A program made the position numbers and the translations under genes. Positions 34,764-44,051 of a stretch of DNA of 64,000 bases are shown here, piece after piece. The notes below the pieces were generated by a model. That model worked only from the letters and a program-made list of their open reading frames with translations, searched no databases and was not told where the DNA came from. Source of the stretch: Allobosea sp. UNC402CLCol (GTDB lineage: Bacteria > Pseudomonadota > Alphaproteobacteria > Rhizobiales > Beijerinckiaceae). Numbering within the stretch: the stretch's first letter is position 1; every line of letters starts with the position of its first letter. Where the stretch lies: positions 44,352-108,351 of the forward strand of contig NZ_JQJJ01000002.1 of NCBI RefSeq assembly GCF_000745475.1, given 5' to 3'.

Positions 34764-35203
34764 CCAATGGAAAGCCCGTCTCGATCATCATGATCGAGGA
34801 CGATGAAGGCCATGCCCGCCTGATCGAGAAGAACATCCGCCGCGCCGGCGTCAGCAACGAGATCATCCCCTTCGCCAACGGCACGGATGCGCTGAATTAC
34901 CTGTTCGGTGCCGACGGCTCCGGCGCCATCAGCGCCGGCCGCCAGCTCCTCATTCTGCTCGACCTCAACCTGCCCGACATGGGCGGTGTCGACATCCTCG
35001 AGAAGGTAAAGGCGAACACGCATACCAAGCGTTCGCCGGTCGTCGTGCTGACCACGACAGATGACAGCCGCGAGATCCAGCGCTGCTATGATCTCGGCGC
35101 CAATGTCTACATCACCAAGCCCGTGGACTACGACGGCTTCGCCAATGCGATCCGCCAGCTCGGGCTGTTCTTCTCCGTCATCCAGGTTCCGGAAACGCCA
35201 TGA
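34760..35203 (+). CDS. Single-domain response regulator (Rcp1/CheY-like)
   Basis: A 147-residue receiver domain with no output domain. Acidic pocket EDD at 13-15, phospho-acceptor Asp68 in LLDLNLPDMGG, switch Thr in VLTTTDD and Lys in ITKPVDY. Starts at GTG 34760 inside the kinase stop codon (GTGA). Receivers of this type often relay phosphate between two kinases, which fits its position between them. Confidence 0.92.
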   Translation: MTNGKPVSIIMIEDDEGHARLIEKNIRRAGVSNEIIPFANGTDALNYLFGADGSGAISAGRQLLILLDLNLPDMGGVDILEKVKANTHTKRSPVVVLTTTDDSREIQRCYDLGANVYITKPVDYDGFANAIRQLGLFFSVIQVPETP

Positions 35204-35225
35204 CCAACTCGCGTGGCAGCCGCTG

Positions 35226-36293
35226 ATGCCGAACCGGCCGATCAACGTCCTCTACATCGACGACGACGCCACACTGGGGCGGCTCGTGCAGCGCATGCTC
35301 GCGCGCCACAACTATATCGTCGAGCATGTCGAGAGCGCGGAAGCAGGCCTCGCGCGCGTGGCCGCGGGCGGGATCGACGTCATCATCCTCGACCACGATC
35401 TTGGGACGGCTTCGGGGCTGGATGTCCTTGCAGCGCTTGCCAGGGATGCGGCTTCTCCCGCCGTCATCTATGTGACCGCTTCCTCGGAACTGTCGATCGC
35501 CGTAACGGCGCTGAAGGCCGGCGCCTTGGACTATGTCGTCAAGACAGTAGGCGAGGATTTCGAGGTGCTGCTGCGGGCGGCGCTGGAGCATGCCGTGGTG
35601 AAGACGCGGTTGACCCGAGCGCGCGAACAAGCGGAGCAGGAAGTGCGAGCGGCTCGAGACCGGGCCGTGACATTGCTCGCCGAGGTCAATCACCGCGTTG
35701 CCAACAGCCTGTCGCTGGTCGGTTCGCTCGTCCGGATGCAGGCGAACTCGGTCGAGGACCCCGGCGCCAAGGCGGCGCTTGCCGAAACTCAGGCACGGAT
35801 TGCCGCGATCGGCAATCTCCATCGTAGCCTCTATACCTCCGACGATGTGCGTGTGGTGGATCTCGCAGGCTATCTCCGTTCCCTGTTGGAAGAGTTTTCC
35901 CAGTCACTTGCTGGCTCCGGCCAAATGCCGACCATCCACTTCGAAGCCGTGCCTGTGTTGGCGAAAACCGACAAGGCCATCTCGATCGGTCTGATCGCGA
36001 CGGAACTGGTCACGAATGCGCTGAAATACGCCTATCCTAACGGTGCCGGCGACGTGCGTGTCAGCCTCTCCCGCAACGGCGACAAGGTCACTCTCAAGGT
36101 CGTCGACGACGGTATCGGCTGGACCGGGACCGGCACAGTCAAGGGAACCGGCCTCGGCAGCAAGATCGTCCGCGCGATGGCCAGGAGCCTCGCCAGCGAG
36201 CTGCGCTACGAAGATACGGGCGGACGCGGCACCCACGCCGTCATGGACCTGTCGCTGATAGGTCTGGCGCCGTCCAGCTCCGAGGCGGCCTGA
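35226..36293 (+). CDS. Receiver-histidine kinase hybrid (HWE/HisKA_2 type)
   Basis: A 355-residue soluble protein: N-terminal receiver (residues 5-120, Asp56 in IILDHDLG), then a HisKA_2/HWE dimerisation region with EVNHRVANSLSLV near residue 155, and a HATPase_c domain (ELVTNALKYAYPNGAG, DDGIGW, GTGLGSKIV). HWE-like kinases feed the general stress response in Alphaproteobacteria, so this cluster could connect to the EcfG pathway. ATG 35226 begins MPNRPINVLYIDDD. It closes the three-gene cluster. Confidence 0.92.
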   Translation: MPNRPINVLYIDDDATLGRLVQRMLARHNYIVEHVESAEAGLARVAAGGIDVIILDHDLGTASGLDVLAALARDAASPAVIYVTASSELSIAVTALKAGALDYVVKTVGEDFEVLLRAALEHAVVKTRLTRAREQAEQEVRAARDRAVTLLAEVNHRVANSLSLVGSLVRMQANSVEDPGAKAALAETQARIAAIGNLHRSLYTSDDVRVVDLAGYLRSLLEEFSQSLAGSGQMPTIHFEAVPVLAKTDKAISIGLIATELVTNALKYAYPNGAGDVRVSLSRNGDKVTLKVVDDGIGWTGTGTVKGTGLGSKIVRAMARSLASELRYEDTGGRGTHAVMDLSLIGLAPSSSEAA

Positions 36294-36314
36294 GCCGCGT
36301 CGGAGGCTTGAACG

Positions 36315-36410
36315 CTATTGGCAACCCAACAACTTGCGAATCTTGTCCGCAAGCGAGGCCGGACTGTTGGGCTTGCGCAACGTCACTGCCTCGGCAACGC
36401 CGAGATCGCG
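36315..36410 (-). pseudogene. Receiver-domain C-terminal remnant
   Basis: About 31 codons ending at TAG 36315 read SRDLGVAEAVTLRKPNSPAS and LADKIRKLLGCQ, the last strand-helix of a response-regulator receiver with its conserved Lys-Pro. Nothing upstream on the minus strand continues the domain, so only the 3' end survives. Confidence 0.55.
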
Positions 36411-36436
36411 AGATCGTTGTAATCGATGGCTCGACC

Positions 36437-36477
36437 GCCTCGGTCACTCCACGAGCGTCGAGTGACGGAGGCCTTTT
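36437..36477 (+). terminator. Rho-independent terminator
   Basis: Thirteen-base arms (GCCTCGGTCACTC and GAGTGACGGAGGC, one mismatch) with a 10-nt loop are followed by CTTTTT. It is the first strong terminator after the kinase cluster, 145 nt past its stop. Confidence 0.8.
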
Positions 36478-36556
36478 TGCTTGGTGGCCGTCTGAATCCG
36501 GATGCTGGCCTACATCCGCTGTTGGCGCGTCCCGGACATCTCTTAGTTGCGGCTGA

Positions 36557-37375
36557 CTACGTCGTCCCTTCCACCACCTCGTCGGTCCAGACCTTGAAGC
36601 TGGTCAGCGTGTTCGGCCCGAATGTGGTGGCGATGGCAACATCGGCCGCATCCCGGCCGCGCGCGATCAGTACGCGACCAATACGCGGCACGTTGTTGCG
36701 CGGATCGAACATCTGCCAGCCGCCTTCGAGATAGGCTTCGAAGGACGCCGCGAAATCGCCCGGTGGATAGGGCGGCGGCGTGCCGACATCGCCGAGATAA
36801 CAGGTGCAGTAGCGTGCCGGGATATTCATCGCCCGGCAGAAGGCAATGGCGAGATGAGCGTAGTCGCGGCAGACGCCGCGGCCTTCACCATAGGCGTCGG
36901 TCGCCATGCGGGTTACGCTGGCATCGTTGTAGTTGAAGGCGATGCGCTGGTTGACGAAATCGCAAATTGCCTGAACGCGTGGTGCGCCAGGCCGGGCATG
37001 ACCGAAGAGCTGCCAGGCGAGATCGAGCAGGCGGTCACTGTCGCAGAACCGACTCGCCAGCAGGAAGACGAGGCTTTCCTCGGGCAACTGTTCAACTGGG
37101 ACTTGGCCGGCATTGAGGTCGTGGCTTTCGGGCAGGCCGCTATCGGAGATGATCGCGTCGGCGGTGATCCGCATCGGCCCCTGCGGTGCCAGCAGCCGAG
37201 TGCACCAGTTGCCGAAGCTGTCCCGGTAGGCGCTGACGGGCACCGAAGGCTGGATGCGGATATGGTCCGGTTGAGCAAGGTCCGATACCCGACTGAAATG
37301 CACGTTCAGCATCAGGATGACGGGTGTCGGTTGCGGAAAATCGTAGTCGAGTTCGTAGCCGATCCTGAGTTTCAC
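36557..37375 (-). CDS. Transglutaminase-like family protein lacking the usual His
   Basis: A 272-residue protein with an N-terminal beta domain (MKLRIGYELDYDFPQPTPVI) and a transglutaminase-like core. The nucleophile-type Cys is in GRGVCRDYAHLAIAFCRA. In the usual fold a His follows in a DFHAW context; here the aligned residues are DFAASFEAYL, and the later Asp is present in WQMFDPRNN. The protein may be catalytically altered or belong to a subfamily that lacks this His. Monocistronic, with the terminator of the kinase cluster just beyond its stop. Confidence 0.85.
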   Translation of the reverse strand: MKLRIGYELDYDFPQPTPVILMLNVHFSRVSDLAQPDHIRIQPSVPVSAYRDSFGNWCTRLLAPQGPMRITADAIISDSGLPESHDLNAGQVPVEQLPEESLVFLLASRFCDSDRLLDLAWQLFGHARPGAPRVQAICDFVNQRIAFNYNDASVTRMATDAYGEGRGVCRDYAHLAIAFCRAMNIPARYCTCYLGDVGTPPPYPPGDFAASFEAYLEGGWQMFDPRNNVPRIGRVLIARGRDAADVAIATTFGPNTLTSFKVWTDEVVEGTT

Positions 37376-37881
37376 GCGATGCCTTCTGCGCGATCACTGT
37401 GCGCGAACATTGGCTGGCCCGTTGACTAGGCAGGCCATCATGCATTTTCCCGGCCACGGCGATATAGGCTGCGTTTGATCTCATCGGCAGGGGCTCGCCA
37501 TGTCCGCTTTCGGGCGGCCGCGCAATGCCCCGTTCCAACGCCTAGCTGATATCCGGAATACCCGCTCTTGGGTTGTCTAAGTGGTGGCTTAGGGCTGAGG
37601 CTGGAGCTAGCCTCCTTCTGAACATTGGGAAGGGCCAGGTTATTGATTGTCCACCTTTGGAGCCGAATTCTGATTTCGTTGCATAAAGGACCACCAAGGA
37701 ATTTGACGCCGAGATCGGTCTAGGGATTGCTGGCCTACCGGTTGATCGCTGACGCCGCGATGCGCAGGGATGCTGCCGTAGCGCGAAGGAGCCAAGCCCG
37801 GCCACCTCAGATAAGCAGGGCTGTGCGGTCGAACCCACCCATTTAGGAATCATCGGATGCTCCGATAGCCATGCAGCTTAT
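37376..37881. other. Intergenic stretch
   Basis: About 500 nt with lower coding character than its neighbours. A minus-strand frame at 37542-37853 has irregular composition and no recognisable family. No insertion sequence ends or RNA gene seen. Confidence 0.4.
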
Positions 37882-38421
37882 TCAGCGGTTCGCCAGCATC
37901 ATCCTGCCGAGCGCGGCTGCGACCAGGACCCGTTCGGACGGCGGGAGCATAGCGACAAGGCGACGCTCAGTCTCGGCATGGTCGCGCATCGCAGGCTCGA
38001 CCAGCAGGCGGCCCTTCTCAGTGAGTTCAACAATCACCCCGCGCCCATCAACCTCATCGGCCATCCTAAGGACATGGCCCGCCTTTTCCAGGCGCCGCAG
38101 CAGGTTCGACAATCCGCCTGAGCTCAGGATCAGTGTGTCGAGCAGGGCCTTGGGCGACATGCGATAGGGCGCGCCCTGCACACGCAGCGTCGCAAGCACC
38201 GCGAAGCTCGGATATTTAAGCTTGTGTCGCGCGAGGGTACGGTTGATCGCCGTCTGAAACACCTCGTTGAGATGAAGCAACCGGCCGACGATCGCCTTGC
38301 CCGAACAATCGACATCCGGAAACTCTCGGCGCCAGCGCTGCATGCCGGCGCCGACACGGTCATTCTGCCAGAGCGCATCGGGCGTTTCGAATGTCAGGCT
38401 TCGCGCGGCCTCGTTGCGCAT
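37882..38421 (-). CDS. MarR-family transcriptional regulator
   Basis: A 179-residue regulator with the MarR winged helix (LKYPSFAVLATLRVQG, then LDTLILSSGGLSNLLRRLEKAGHV) and wing (DEVDGRGVIVELTEKG). Divergent from the ABC-deacetylase-amidase operon, with a perfect 20-bp palindrome between them. It most likely represses that operon and responds to its substrate. Confidence 0.9.
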   Translation of the reverse strand: MRNEAARSLTFETPDALWQNDRVGAGMQRWRREFPDVDCSGKAIVGRLLHLNEVFQTAINRTLARHKLKYPSFAVLATLRVQGAPYRMSPKALLDTLILSSGGLSNLLRRLEKAGHVLRMADEVDGRGVIVELTEKGRLLVEPAMRDHAETERRLVAMLPPSERVLVAAALGRMMLANR

Positions 38422-38499
38422 TCAAATTCTCCAGAACAGCCCTTTTTCGACCACGCCGCAGCGCGCGACGCAAGCGTGGGCCCACGCTGCTGTCATGCC

Positions 38500-38533
38500 A
38501 AGATATCTTTGACTTATCTTTCTTGAAAGATAA
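38500..38533. promoter_or_regulatory. MarR operator candidates: AAGATATCTT and TTATCTTTC-TT-GAAAGATAA
   Basis: A 20-nt inverted repeat with perfect 9-base arms at 38514-38533 and a second 10-bp palindrome at 38500-38509 lie between the divergent marR and ABC genes. The A+T-rich sequence contrasts with the surrounding GC-rich DNA and is of the right size for a MarR dimer. Confidence 0.7.
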
Positions 38534-38650
38534 ATTCGGCCATGCCATGCTCCTCTTCGGCCGATGGGAGGGGAACCCCTTCGACCATATCGAAGCCGCG
38601 CCAACAGCGGTGCACGGCGCTCCAGGCCGACAGACGGGGAACCAGCAACC

Positions 38651-39676
38651 ATGCGTCAGATGTTTCGCCATGCGACCGCTATCGCCGCGCTCGGCGCCGC
38701 GCTCGCCTCGGATGCCAAGGCCGAAGAGCTTGTTGTCGGCGCCTTCGGCGGCTCCTTCGCCGATAACGTCAAGGCCTGCCACGTCGCGGCCTTCGAGAAG
38801 GCGACGGGCGCGACCGTCTCGCTGAAGCTCGGCAACTCATCCCAGTTCGCGGCGGCGCTGCGCGCCATGGCCGGCAAGCCGGACATGGACATCGTCTATA
38901 TCGACAACTCGCTGGCAGCCCAGACGGCCAACGAGAAGCTCAACGACAAGATCGACCGCGCGAAGCTGAAGAACGCCCCCGACGTGATCCCGACCGCCTG
39001 GGGCAAGGACGATGCTTACGTCGTCGCGATGGTGAGCGCGACCACGCTGGTCTACAACCCCAAGCTGGTCAAGGCGCCGCCGACCTCCTGGCTCGACCTC
39101 GCCGACCCCGCCTATGCCGGCAAATACGCCATCGGCGACATCAGCGGCACGTCTGGCCTGCAGTTCCTGCTGGCGTTGAACAAGCTCAAGGGCGGCACGC
39201 TCGACAATATCGATCCCGGCATCGAGGCGATCAAACCGATCGCGAAGGGCTCGGCCGTGCTTTACACCCAGGCCGACCAGCTCCTCTCCCTGTTCGAGCG
39301 CGGCGAGATCGCGATTGCGCCCTGGTATCCGGATCGCGCCGGCGTCGCCATGGACAAAGGCCTCTCGCTCGCCGTCGCCTATCCGAAGGAAGGCGCGGTC
39401 GGCATCCTGCCGGCGGTCGTCCTACCCAAGGGCTCGGCCAAGACCGAACTCGCCTACAAATTCCTCGATCAGGTGCTGTCGGCAGAGGGCCAGGGCTGCT
39501 TCTCCGAGCGGGCCTATATCGGCGCGGTCAACACCAAGGTGAAGCTCTCCGACAAGCTCAAGAGCATCGTCCCCAATGGCGAGAGCCTGGAGAAGGCTTG
39601 GTTCATCGACCCGGACGTGATCGCGAAGAACAGCGCGACCTGGACACGCCGCTGGCAGCGCGAAGTCGCGCGCTGA
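38651..39676 (+). CDS. ABC transporter substrate-binding protein (spermidine/putrescine type)
   Basis: A 341-residue periplasmic protein with a signal peptide (residues 1-24) followed by EELVVGAFGGSFADNVKAC, a family-1 extracellular solute-binding start typical of PotD-like proteins. The call is of the transporter class; the ligand is unknown and need not be a polyamine. ATG 38651 is preceded by GGGGAA. It opens an eight-gene operon and lies 31 nt before the ATPase. Confidence 0.9.
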   Translation: MRQMFRHATAIAALGAALASDAKAEELVVGAFGGSFADNVKACHVAAFEKATGATVSLKLGNSSQFAAALRAMAGKPDMDIVYIDNSLAAQTANEKLNDKIDRAKLKNAPDVIPTAWGKDDAYVVAMVSATTLVYNPKLVKAPPTSWLDLADPAYAGKYAIGDISGTSGLQFLLALNKLKGGTLDNIDPGIEAIKPIAKGSAVLYTQADQLLSLFERGEIAIAPWYPDRAGVAMDKGLSLAVAYPKEGAVGILPAVVLPKGSAKTELAYKFLDQVLSAEGQGCFSERAYIGAVNTKVKLSDKLKSIVPNGESLEKAWFIDPDVIAKNSATWTRRWQREVAR

Positions 39677-39707
39677 GCCGCACTGCGGCACCGGGAGAGG
39701 ACGGGCA

Positions 39708-40787
39708 ATGGGTTCGCTGACCTTCGAAGGGCTGGGCAAGTCCTATGGCGAGGTCGAGGTCGTCAGGGACATCTCCCTGACGATCGCCGAGGGCGAATTC
39801 GTCTCGCTGCTCGGGCCCTCCGGCTGCGGCAAGACCACGATCCTGCGCATGGTCGCAGGGCTCGTGGAGCCAAGCCGCGGGCGCATCCTGATCGGACGCG
39901 ATGACGTCACCAACCTGCCTCCGAATAAGCGCGGTCTCGGTCTCGTCTTCCAGTCCTATGCGCTGTTCCCGCATATGACGGTATTCGAGAACGTCGCCTT
40001 CGGCCTGCGTCGCCGCAAGGTCGCCGGCACCGAGCTCGACAAGCGCGTCAGGGAAGCGCTCGGCATGGTCCGGCTCGCGGCCTTCGGCGAGCGCTATCCG
40101 AGGCAGTTGTCCGGTGGCCAGCAGCAGCGCGTCGCCATCGCCCGGGCACTCGCGCCGCATCCGCGCGTGCTGCTCTTCGACGAGCCGCTGTCCAATCTCG
40201 ATGCGCAACTGCGCGACGAGATGCAGATCGAACTGAAGCGCCTGCAGCGTAATCTCGGCATCACCACGCTTTTCGTCACCCACGACCAGGGCGAGGCGCT
40301 GTCGCTGTCGGACCGCGTCGGCGTGATGGCCAAGGGCGTGATGCAGCAATTCGCGGCGCCTGAGGAGATCTATCACCGTCCGGCGACTGGCTTCGTCGCG
40401 AGCTTCATCGGCAAGCCGAACCGCCTCGCCGGTTCCGTCGCCATGCGGGAAGGCTCGGGCGGGCGACTCGCCGTCGGCGGCGTCGCAATCCCGGCCGCGC
40501 GCATCGAGCAACCAGCCGGGGCGCAGGTCGATGTCGTGATCCGGCAGGAGGCGGTGGCGATCCGCAGCGGCGCGGCGCAGTCCGACGAAATTGCCGGAGA
40601 GATCGTGTTGCGCTCCTTCAGCGGCGCGCGGGTGCAATATGTCGTGCGGCTGGCGGAAGGCGTCGAGATCGTCGCGGAGACAGCCTCGCACGGACCGGAG
40701 GCGTCTCTGACAGCAGGTGCGCCGGTCGCGCTCGCCATCGACCCGGCCTCCGTCTTCGCGATGCCGCCCGAAGGCGCCACGGCATGA
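39708..40787 (+). CDS. ABC transporter ATP-binding protein (PotA type)
   Basis: A 359-residue ATPase: Walker A GPSGCGKTT, signature LSGGQQQRVAIARAL, Walker B LLFDEPLSNLD, and a C-terminal TOBE regulatory domain (about residues 280-350). FQSYALFPHMTV is the Q-loop of the spermidine/putrescine class. Its stop overlaps the permease start by 4 bp. It powers uptake for the binding protein next to it. Confidence 0.95.
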   Translation: MGSLTFEGLGKSYGEVEVVRDISLTIAEGEFVSLLGPSGCGKTTILRMVAGLVEPSRGRILIGRDDVTNLPPNKRGLGLVFQSYALFPHMTVFENVAFGLRRRKVAGTELDKRVREALGMVRLAAFGERYPRQLSGGQQQRVAIARALAPHPRVLLFDEPLSNLDAQLRDEMQIELKRLQRNLGITTLFVTHDQGEALSLSDRVGVMAKGVMQQFAAPEEIYHRPATGFVASFIGKPNRLAGSVAMREGSGGRLAVGGVAIPAARIEQPAGAQVDVVIRQEAVAIRSGAAQSDEIAGEIVLRSFSGARVQYVVRLAEGVEIVAETASHGPEASLTAGAPVALAIDPASVFAMPPEGATA

Positions 40788-41635
40788 TGTCGCGGCGGCA
40801 AGGGCTCCTGCTGATCGCGCCGCTGCTGCTGGTCCTGACGGGCTTCTTCCTCGTGCCGGTGCTGATGCTGTTGCCGACGAGCTTCGGCGTCTATGAGCCG
40901 GGCGCCGGCCTTGTTAATGGCGCCTGGTCGCTGAAGAACTACAGCCAGATCGTCACCGATGACTATTACCGGGAGGTGATCTGGCGCACGCTGGGCCTCG
41001 GCTTTTCCGTCACGCTGCTCTGCCTGCTGCTCGGCTACCCGCTCGCCTATCTGATCGCGCGCGGGCCGGAGCGCTGGCGGGTGCCGCTGATTCTGCTCGT
41101 CATCTTCCCGATGCTGCTCAATCTCGTGGTGCGTTCCTTCGGCTGGATCGCGCTGCTCGCCAATCGCGGCCTGATCAACAACCTGCTGATGCAGCTCGGC
41201 GTGATCGGGGCGCCGGTGAAGCTGCTGTTCAATTTCATCGGGCTCTTCATCGGGCTCACCCATATCTACCTGCCCTTCATGGTGCTGATGCTGGTCGCAG
41301 CAATCCGAAACGTGCCGCGCGACGTGGAATCGGCCGCCGCAACGCTCGGCTCCAGCCGTGCCCATGTCTTCATGGCGGTGACGTTGCCGCTCTCGGCGTC
41401 CGGTATCCTCGCCGGCTCGATCCTCGTCTTCGTGCTGACGATCAGCGCGCTGGTGACGCCGCGCATGCTCGGCGGGCCGACCTATCAGGTGATGGCGACG
41501 CTAATTTACGACGAATACATGCAGCTTCTCGACTGGCCGAGCGGGTCGGCACTCTCCTTCGCGCTGACCTTCATGGCGGTCGCGATCATCTGGCTGTCGA
41601 GCCGATTGACCAAGCGCTGGGCAGGGATGGCATGA
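40784..41635 (+). CDS. ABC transporter permease (PotB type)
   Basis: A 283-residue membrane protein with about six spans. The cytoplasmic coupling motif appears as ESAAATLGSSRAHVFMAVTLP, the EAA loop of binding-protein-dependent permeases. Both ends overlap neighbours by 4 bp (ATGA). It forms the pore with the PotC-type permease. Confidence 0.93.
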   Translation: MMSRRQGLLLIAPLLLVLTGFFLVPVLMLLPTSFGVYEPGAGLVNGAWSLKNYSQIVTDDYYREVIWRTLGLGFSVTLLCLLLGYPLAYLIARGPERWRVPLILLVIFPMLLNLVVRSFGWIALLANRGLINNLLMQLGVIGAPVKLLFNFIGLFIGLTHIYLPFMVLMLVAAIRNVPRDVESAAATLGSSRAHVFMAVTLPLSASGILAGSILVFVLTISALVTPRMLGGPTYQVMATLIYDEYMQLLDWPSGSALSFALTFMAVAIIWLSSRLTKRWAGMA

Positions 41636-42429
41636 GCGACGCAGCCGAGAACCGCCCTGGCTGGGGGCTTACCGCCACCGCCTTCACGGTCGTCGCCTTC
41701 CTGCAATTGCCGGTGATCGTCGTCGTGCTGGCAGCCTTCTCGACGACCTCTTACCTCACCATCCCGCCGCAGGGGCTGACACTCGCCTGGTTCGGCAAGG
41801 TGCTGAGCGACCCAACCTATCTCTCTGCCATCCGCATGAGCCTGATCCTGGCCTGCGGCTCGACGCTGATCTCGCTCGTGCTCGGCGTGGCCGCGGCTTA
41901 TGCCCTGTTCCGCAAGGTGCTGCCGGGCTCTGAAGCTGTCACCTCGTTTCTGATGGCGCCATTGGTGATGCCGGCCGTTGTCGTCGGCGTCGCGCTCCTG
42001 CAGTTCTACAGTATGACCGGCCTGCGCGGCTCGCTCGTTGGCCTGCTGCTCGCCCATGTCGTCATCACCGTGCCCTATGTCGTCCGCTCGGCGCTGGCCA
42101 GCCTGTCGGGGCTTGATCTCGCCGTCGAGGAAGCCGCGCGGGTGCTCGGTGCCAGCGGCTTCGAGGCCTTCCGCCTGGTCACGCTGCCCTTGATCGCGCC
42201 GGGGCTGGTGGCGGGCGCGCTGTTCTCGTTCATCACCTCGCTCGACAACGTGCCGGTCACGATTTTCCTGATCAGCGCCAGCCAGACGACGCTGCCGGTG
42301 CTGATCTTCTCCTCGGTCGAGATGGGCATCGATCCCAGCGTCGCCGCCGTCTCGACGCTGCTGATCCTGGCCACCGGCATCGTGCTCCTCCTCGCCGAGC
42401 GCCGCTTCGGCTTCCACCGCTTCGTCTGA
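41632..42429 (+). CDS. ABC transporter permease (PotC type)
   Basis: A 265-residue six-span permease with the EAA loop EEAARVLGASGFEAFRLVTLP. It is the second pore half of the PotABCD-type importer. The stop is 11 nt before the deacetylase gene, so transport and metabolism are in one transcript. Confidence 0.93.
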   Translation: MSDAAENRPGWGLTATAFTVVAFLQLPVIVVVLAAFSTTSYLTIPPQGLTLAWFGKVLSDPTYLSAIRMSLILACGSTLISLVLGVAAAYALFRKVLPGSEAVTSFLMAPLVMPAVVVGVALLQFYSMTGLRGSLVGLLLAHVVITVPYVVRSALASLSGLDLAVEEAARVLGASGFEAFRLVTLPLIAPGLVAGALFSFITSLDNVPVTIFLISASQTTLPVLIFSSVEMGIDPSVAAVSTLLILATGIVLLLAERRFGFHRFV

Positions 42430-42440
42430 ACGGAACCGTC

Positions 42441-43274
42441 ATGCCGCTGACCTCCAAGGGTTTCCCGCTCTTCCTCACCTTCGACCTCGACGCCGAAACG
42501 ATGTGGACTGGCCGCGACCCGGCCTATGCCGAGCGGCCGATCCTGATGTCGCAGGGCGCCTATGGCTGGAAGGTCGGTACCGGCCGCGTGCTCGATCTGC
42601 TCGATCGCTACGGCATCAAGGCGACCTTCTTCGTGCCGGGCCTGATCATCGACCAGCGCGAGGGGCTGATGGAGGAGATCCTGAAGCGCGGCCACGAGCT
42701 CGCCCATCACAGCTACAGCCATACCTGGATCCTCAACCTCTCGCCCGAGGAGGAGCGCGAGGAGATGGAGAAGGGCTTCCAGTCGATCAAGCGCGTCAGC
42801 GGCCGTGCGCCGCGCGGCTGGCGCTCGCCTGCGGCCGAGATCAGCCCGGTCACCATGCCGATGCTGGTCGAGTACGGCTTCGACTATTCCTCGAACTTCT
42901 TCGACGACGACTCGCCCTATCTCCACACGGTCGCGGGCGAGGAGACCAAGATCGTCGAATTGCCCTTCCGCTGGGTGCTCGATGACGCGCCCTTCTTCCA
43001 GTACTCGATCGTCCTGCCCGGCCGCACCATGCAGGCGCCGTCCGCCCTGCTCGAAGCCTGGAAGGGCGAGTTCGACGTGCTCTATGCCGAGGACCGGATG
43101 ATGATGGTCGGCATGCACCCCGAGATGATCGGCCAGCCCTCGCGCATCAAGGCGCTGGAAGGGCTGATCGAGCACGCGCTGAAGCACCCCAATGTCTGGA
43201 TCGGCCGCTGCGACGAGATGGTCGACGACATGCGCCCCGGCCTCGAGACCGCCCGCGCGGAGGCGAGGCGGTGA
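42441..43274 (+). CDS. Polysaccharide deacetylase-family amidohydrolase
   Basis: A 277-residue NodB-fold protein. The metal-binding motifs are TFDLDAETMW, the His pair in HELAHHSYSH and the RSPAAE strand; HPEMIG is the late catalytic His motif. No signal peptide, so it acts in the cytoplasm. In this branch members hydrolyse small ring or linear amides (allantoinase PuuE-like) rather than polymers. Its place between an importer and dehydrogenases points to a catabolic step on the imported compound. Confidence 0.9.
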   Translation: MPLTSKGFPLFLTFDLDAETMWTGRDPAYAERPILMSQGAYGWKVGTGRVLDLLDRYGIKATFFVPGLIIDQREGLMEEILKRGHELAHHSYSHTWILNLSPEEEREEMEKGFQSIKRVSGRAPRGWRSPAAEISPVTMPMLVEYGFDYSSNFFDDDSPYLHTVAGEETKIVELPFRWVLDDAPFFQYSIVLPGRTMQAPSALLEAWKGEFDVLYAEDRMMMVGMHPEMIGQPSRIKALEGLIEHALKHPNVWIGRCDEMVDDMRPGLETARAEARR

Positions 43275-44032
43275 GCGGGGCGCTCGCCGACCGGCGCGTC
43301 CTGATCACCGGCGCTGCCAAGGGCATCGGGCTCGCGACGGTCGAGCGCTTCGTAAAAGAAGGCGCGCGGGTCGCAGCGCTCGATCGCGATGTGGATGCGC
43401 TGGCGGCATTGGCCGGGCGTTTCGGAGGGAATGCGTTCGTCCCCTTCAGGGCCGATGTCTCCGATCCGGCTTCCGTCGAGACCGCCGTATCCAATGCCGC
43501 CACCGCGCTCGGGGGGCTCGACGGTGTCGTAAGCTCGGCCGGCATCGATCTCATCGCCGATATCGAGAGCATGGCATTGGCCGACTGGAACCGCATCATC
43601 GCCGTCAACCTGACCGGCCCGATGCTGGTGGCGCAGGCATCCTATCCGCATCTCAAGGCGGCGGGCGGCGGCACCATCGTCAATGTCTCGTCCGGCGCCG
43701 GCCTCTCGCCGCTGAAGCACCGCTCCGCCTATTGCGCCTCCAAGGCCGGCCTGCAGATGGCCGCCAAGGCGCTCGCGATGGAGGCCGCCGAGTTCGGCAT
43801 CCGCGTCAACACGGTCTGCCCCGGCGCGGTCGAGACGGAATTGTTCCGCACGAGTATCGACACCGCTCCCGACCCCATAGCCGCCTATCAAGCCGTGCGC
43901 GCCCGCTATGCGCTCCAGCGCGTCGCCGCGCCCGAGGAAATCGCCGCCGCAATCCTGTGGCTGACCAGCGCGGAATCCTCCTATGTCACCGGCACCGCCA
44001 TCGCCGTCGATGGCGGCCGGACCTTCCATTAG
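43271..44032 (+). CDS. Short-chain dehydrogenase/reductase
   Basis: A 253-residue NAD(P)-dependent oxidoreductase with TGAAKGIG cofactor motif, VNVSSGAGLS serine region and the YCASK catalytic pair. Starts at GTG 43271 within the deacetylase stop (4-bp overlap). It ends with the common VDGGRTFH tail. It is one of two SDRs in the operon and probably oxidises an alcohol intermediate. Confidence 0.93.
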   Translation: MSGALADRRVLITGAAKGIGLATVERFVKEGARVAALDRDVDALAALAGRFGGNAFVPFRADVSDPASVETAVSNAATALGGLDGVVSSAGIDLIADIESMALADWNRIIAVNLTGPMLVAQASYPHLKAAGGGTIVNVSSGAGLSPLKHRSAYCASKAGLQMAAKALAMEAAEFGIRVNTVCPGAVETELFRTSIDTAPDPIAAYQAVRARYALQRVAAPEEIAAAILWLTSAESSYVTGTAIAVDGGRTFH

Positions 44033-44051
44033 CGCGTTTGGGGAGCCGGCG

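Noticed and set aside
37542..37853. 103-codon minus-strand frame in the gap before marR
   Set aside because: Irregular composition, no ribosome site and no recognised family.
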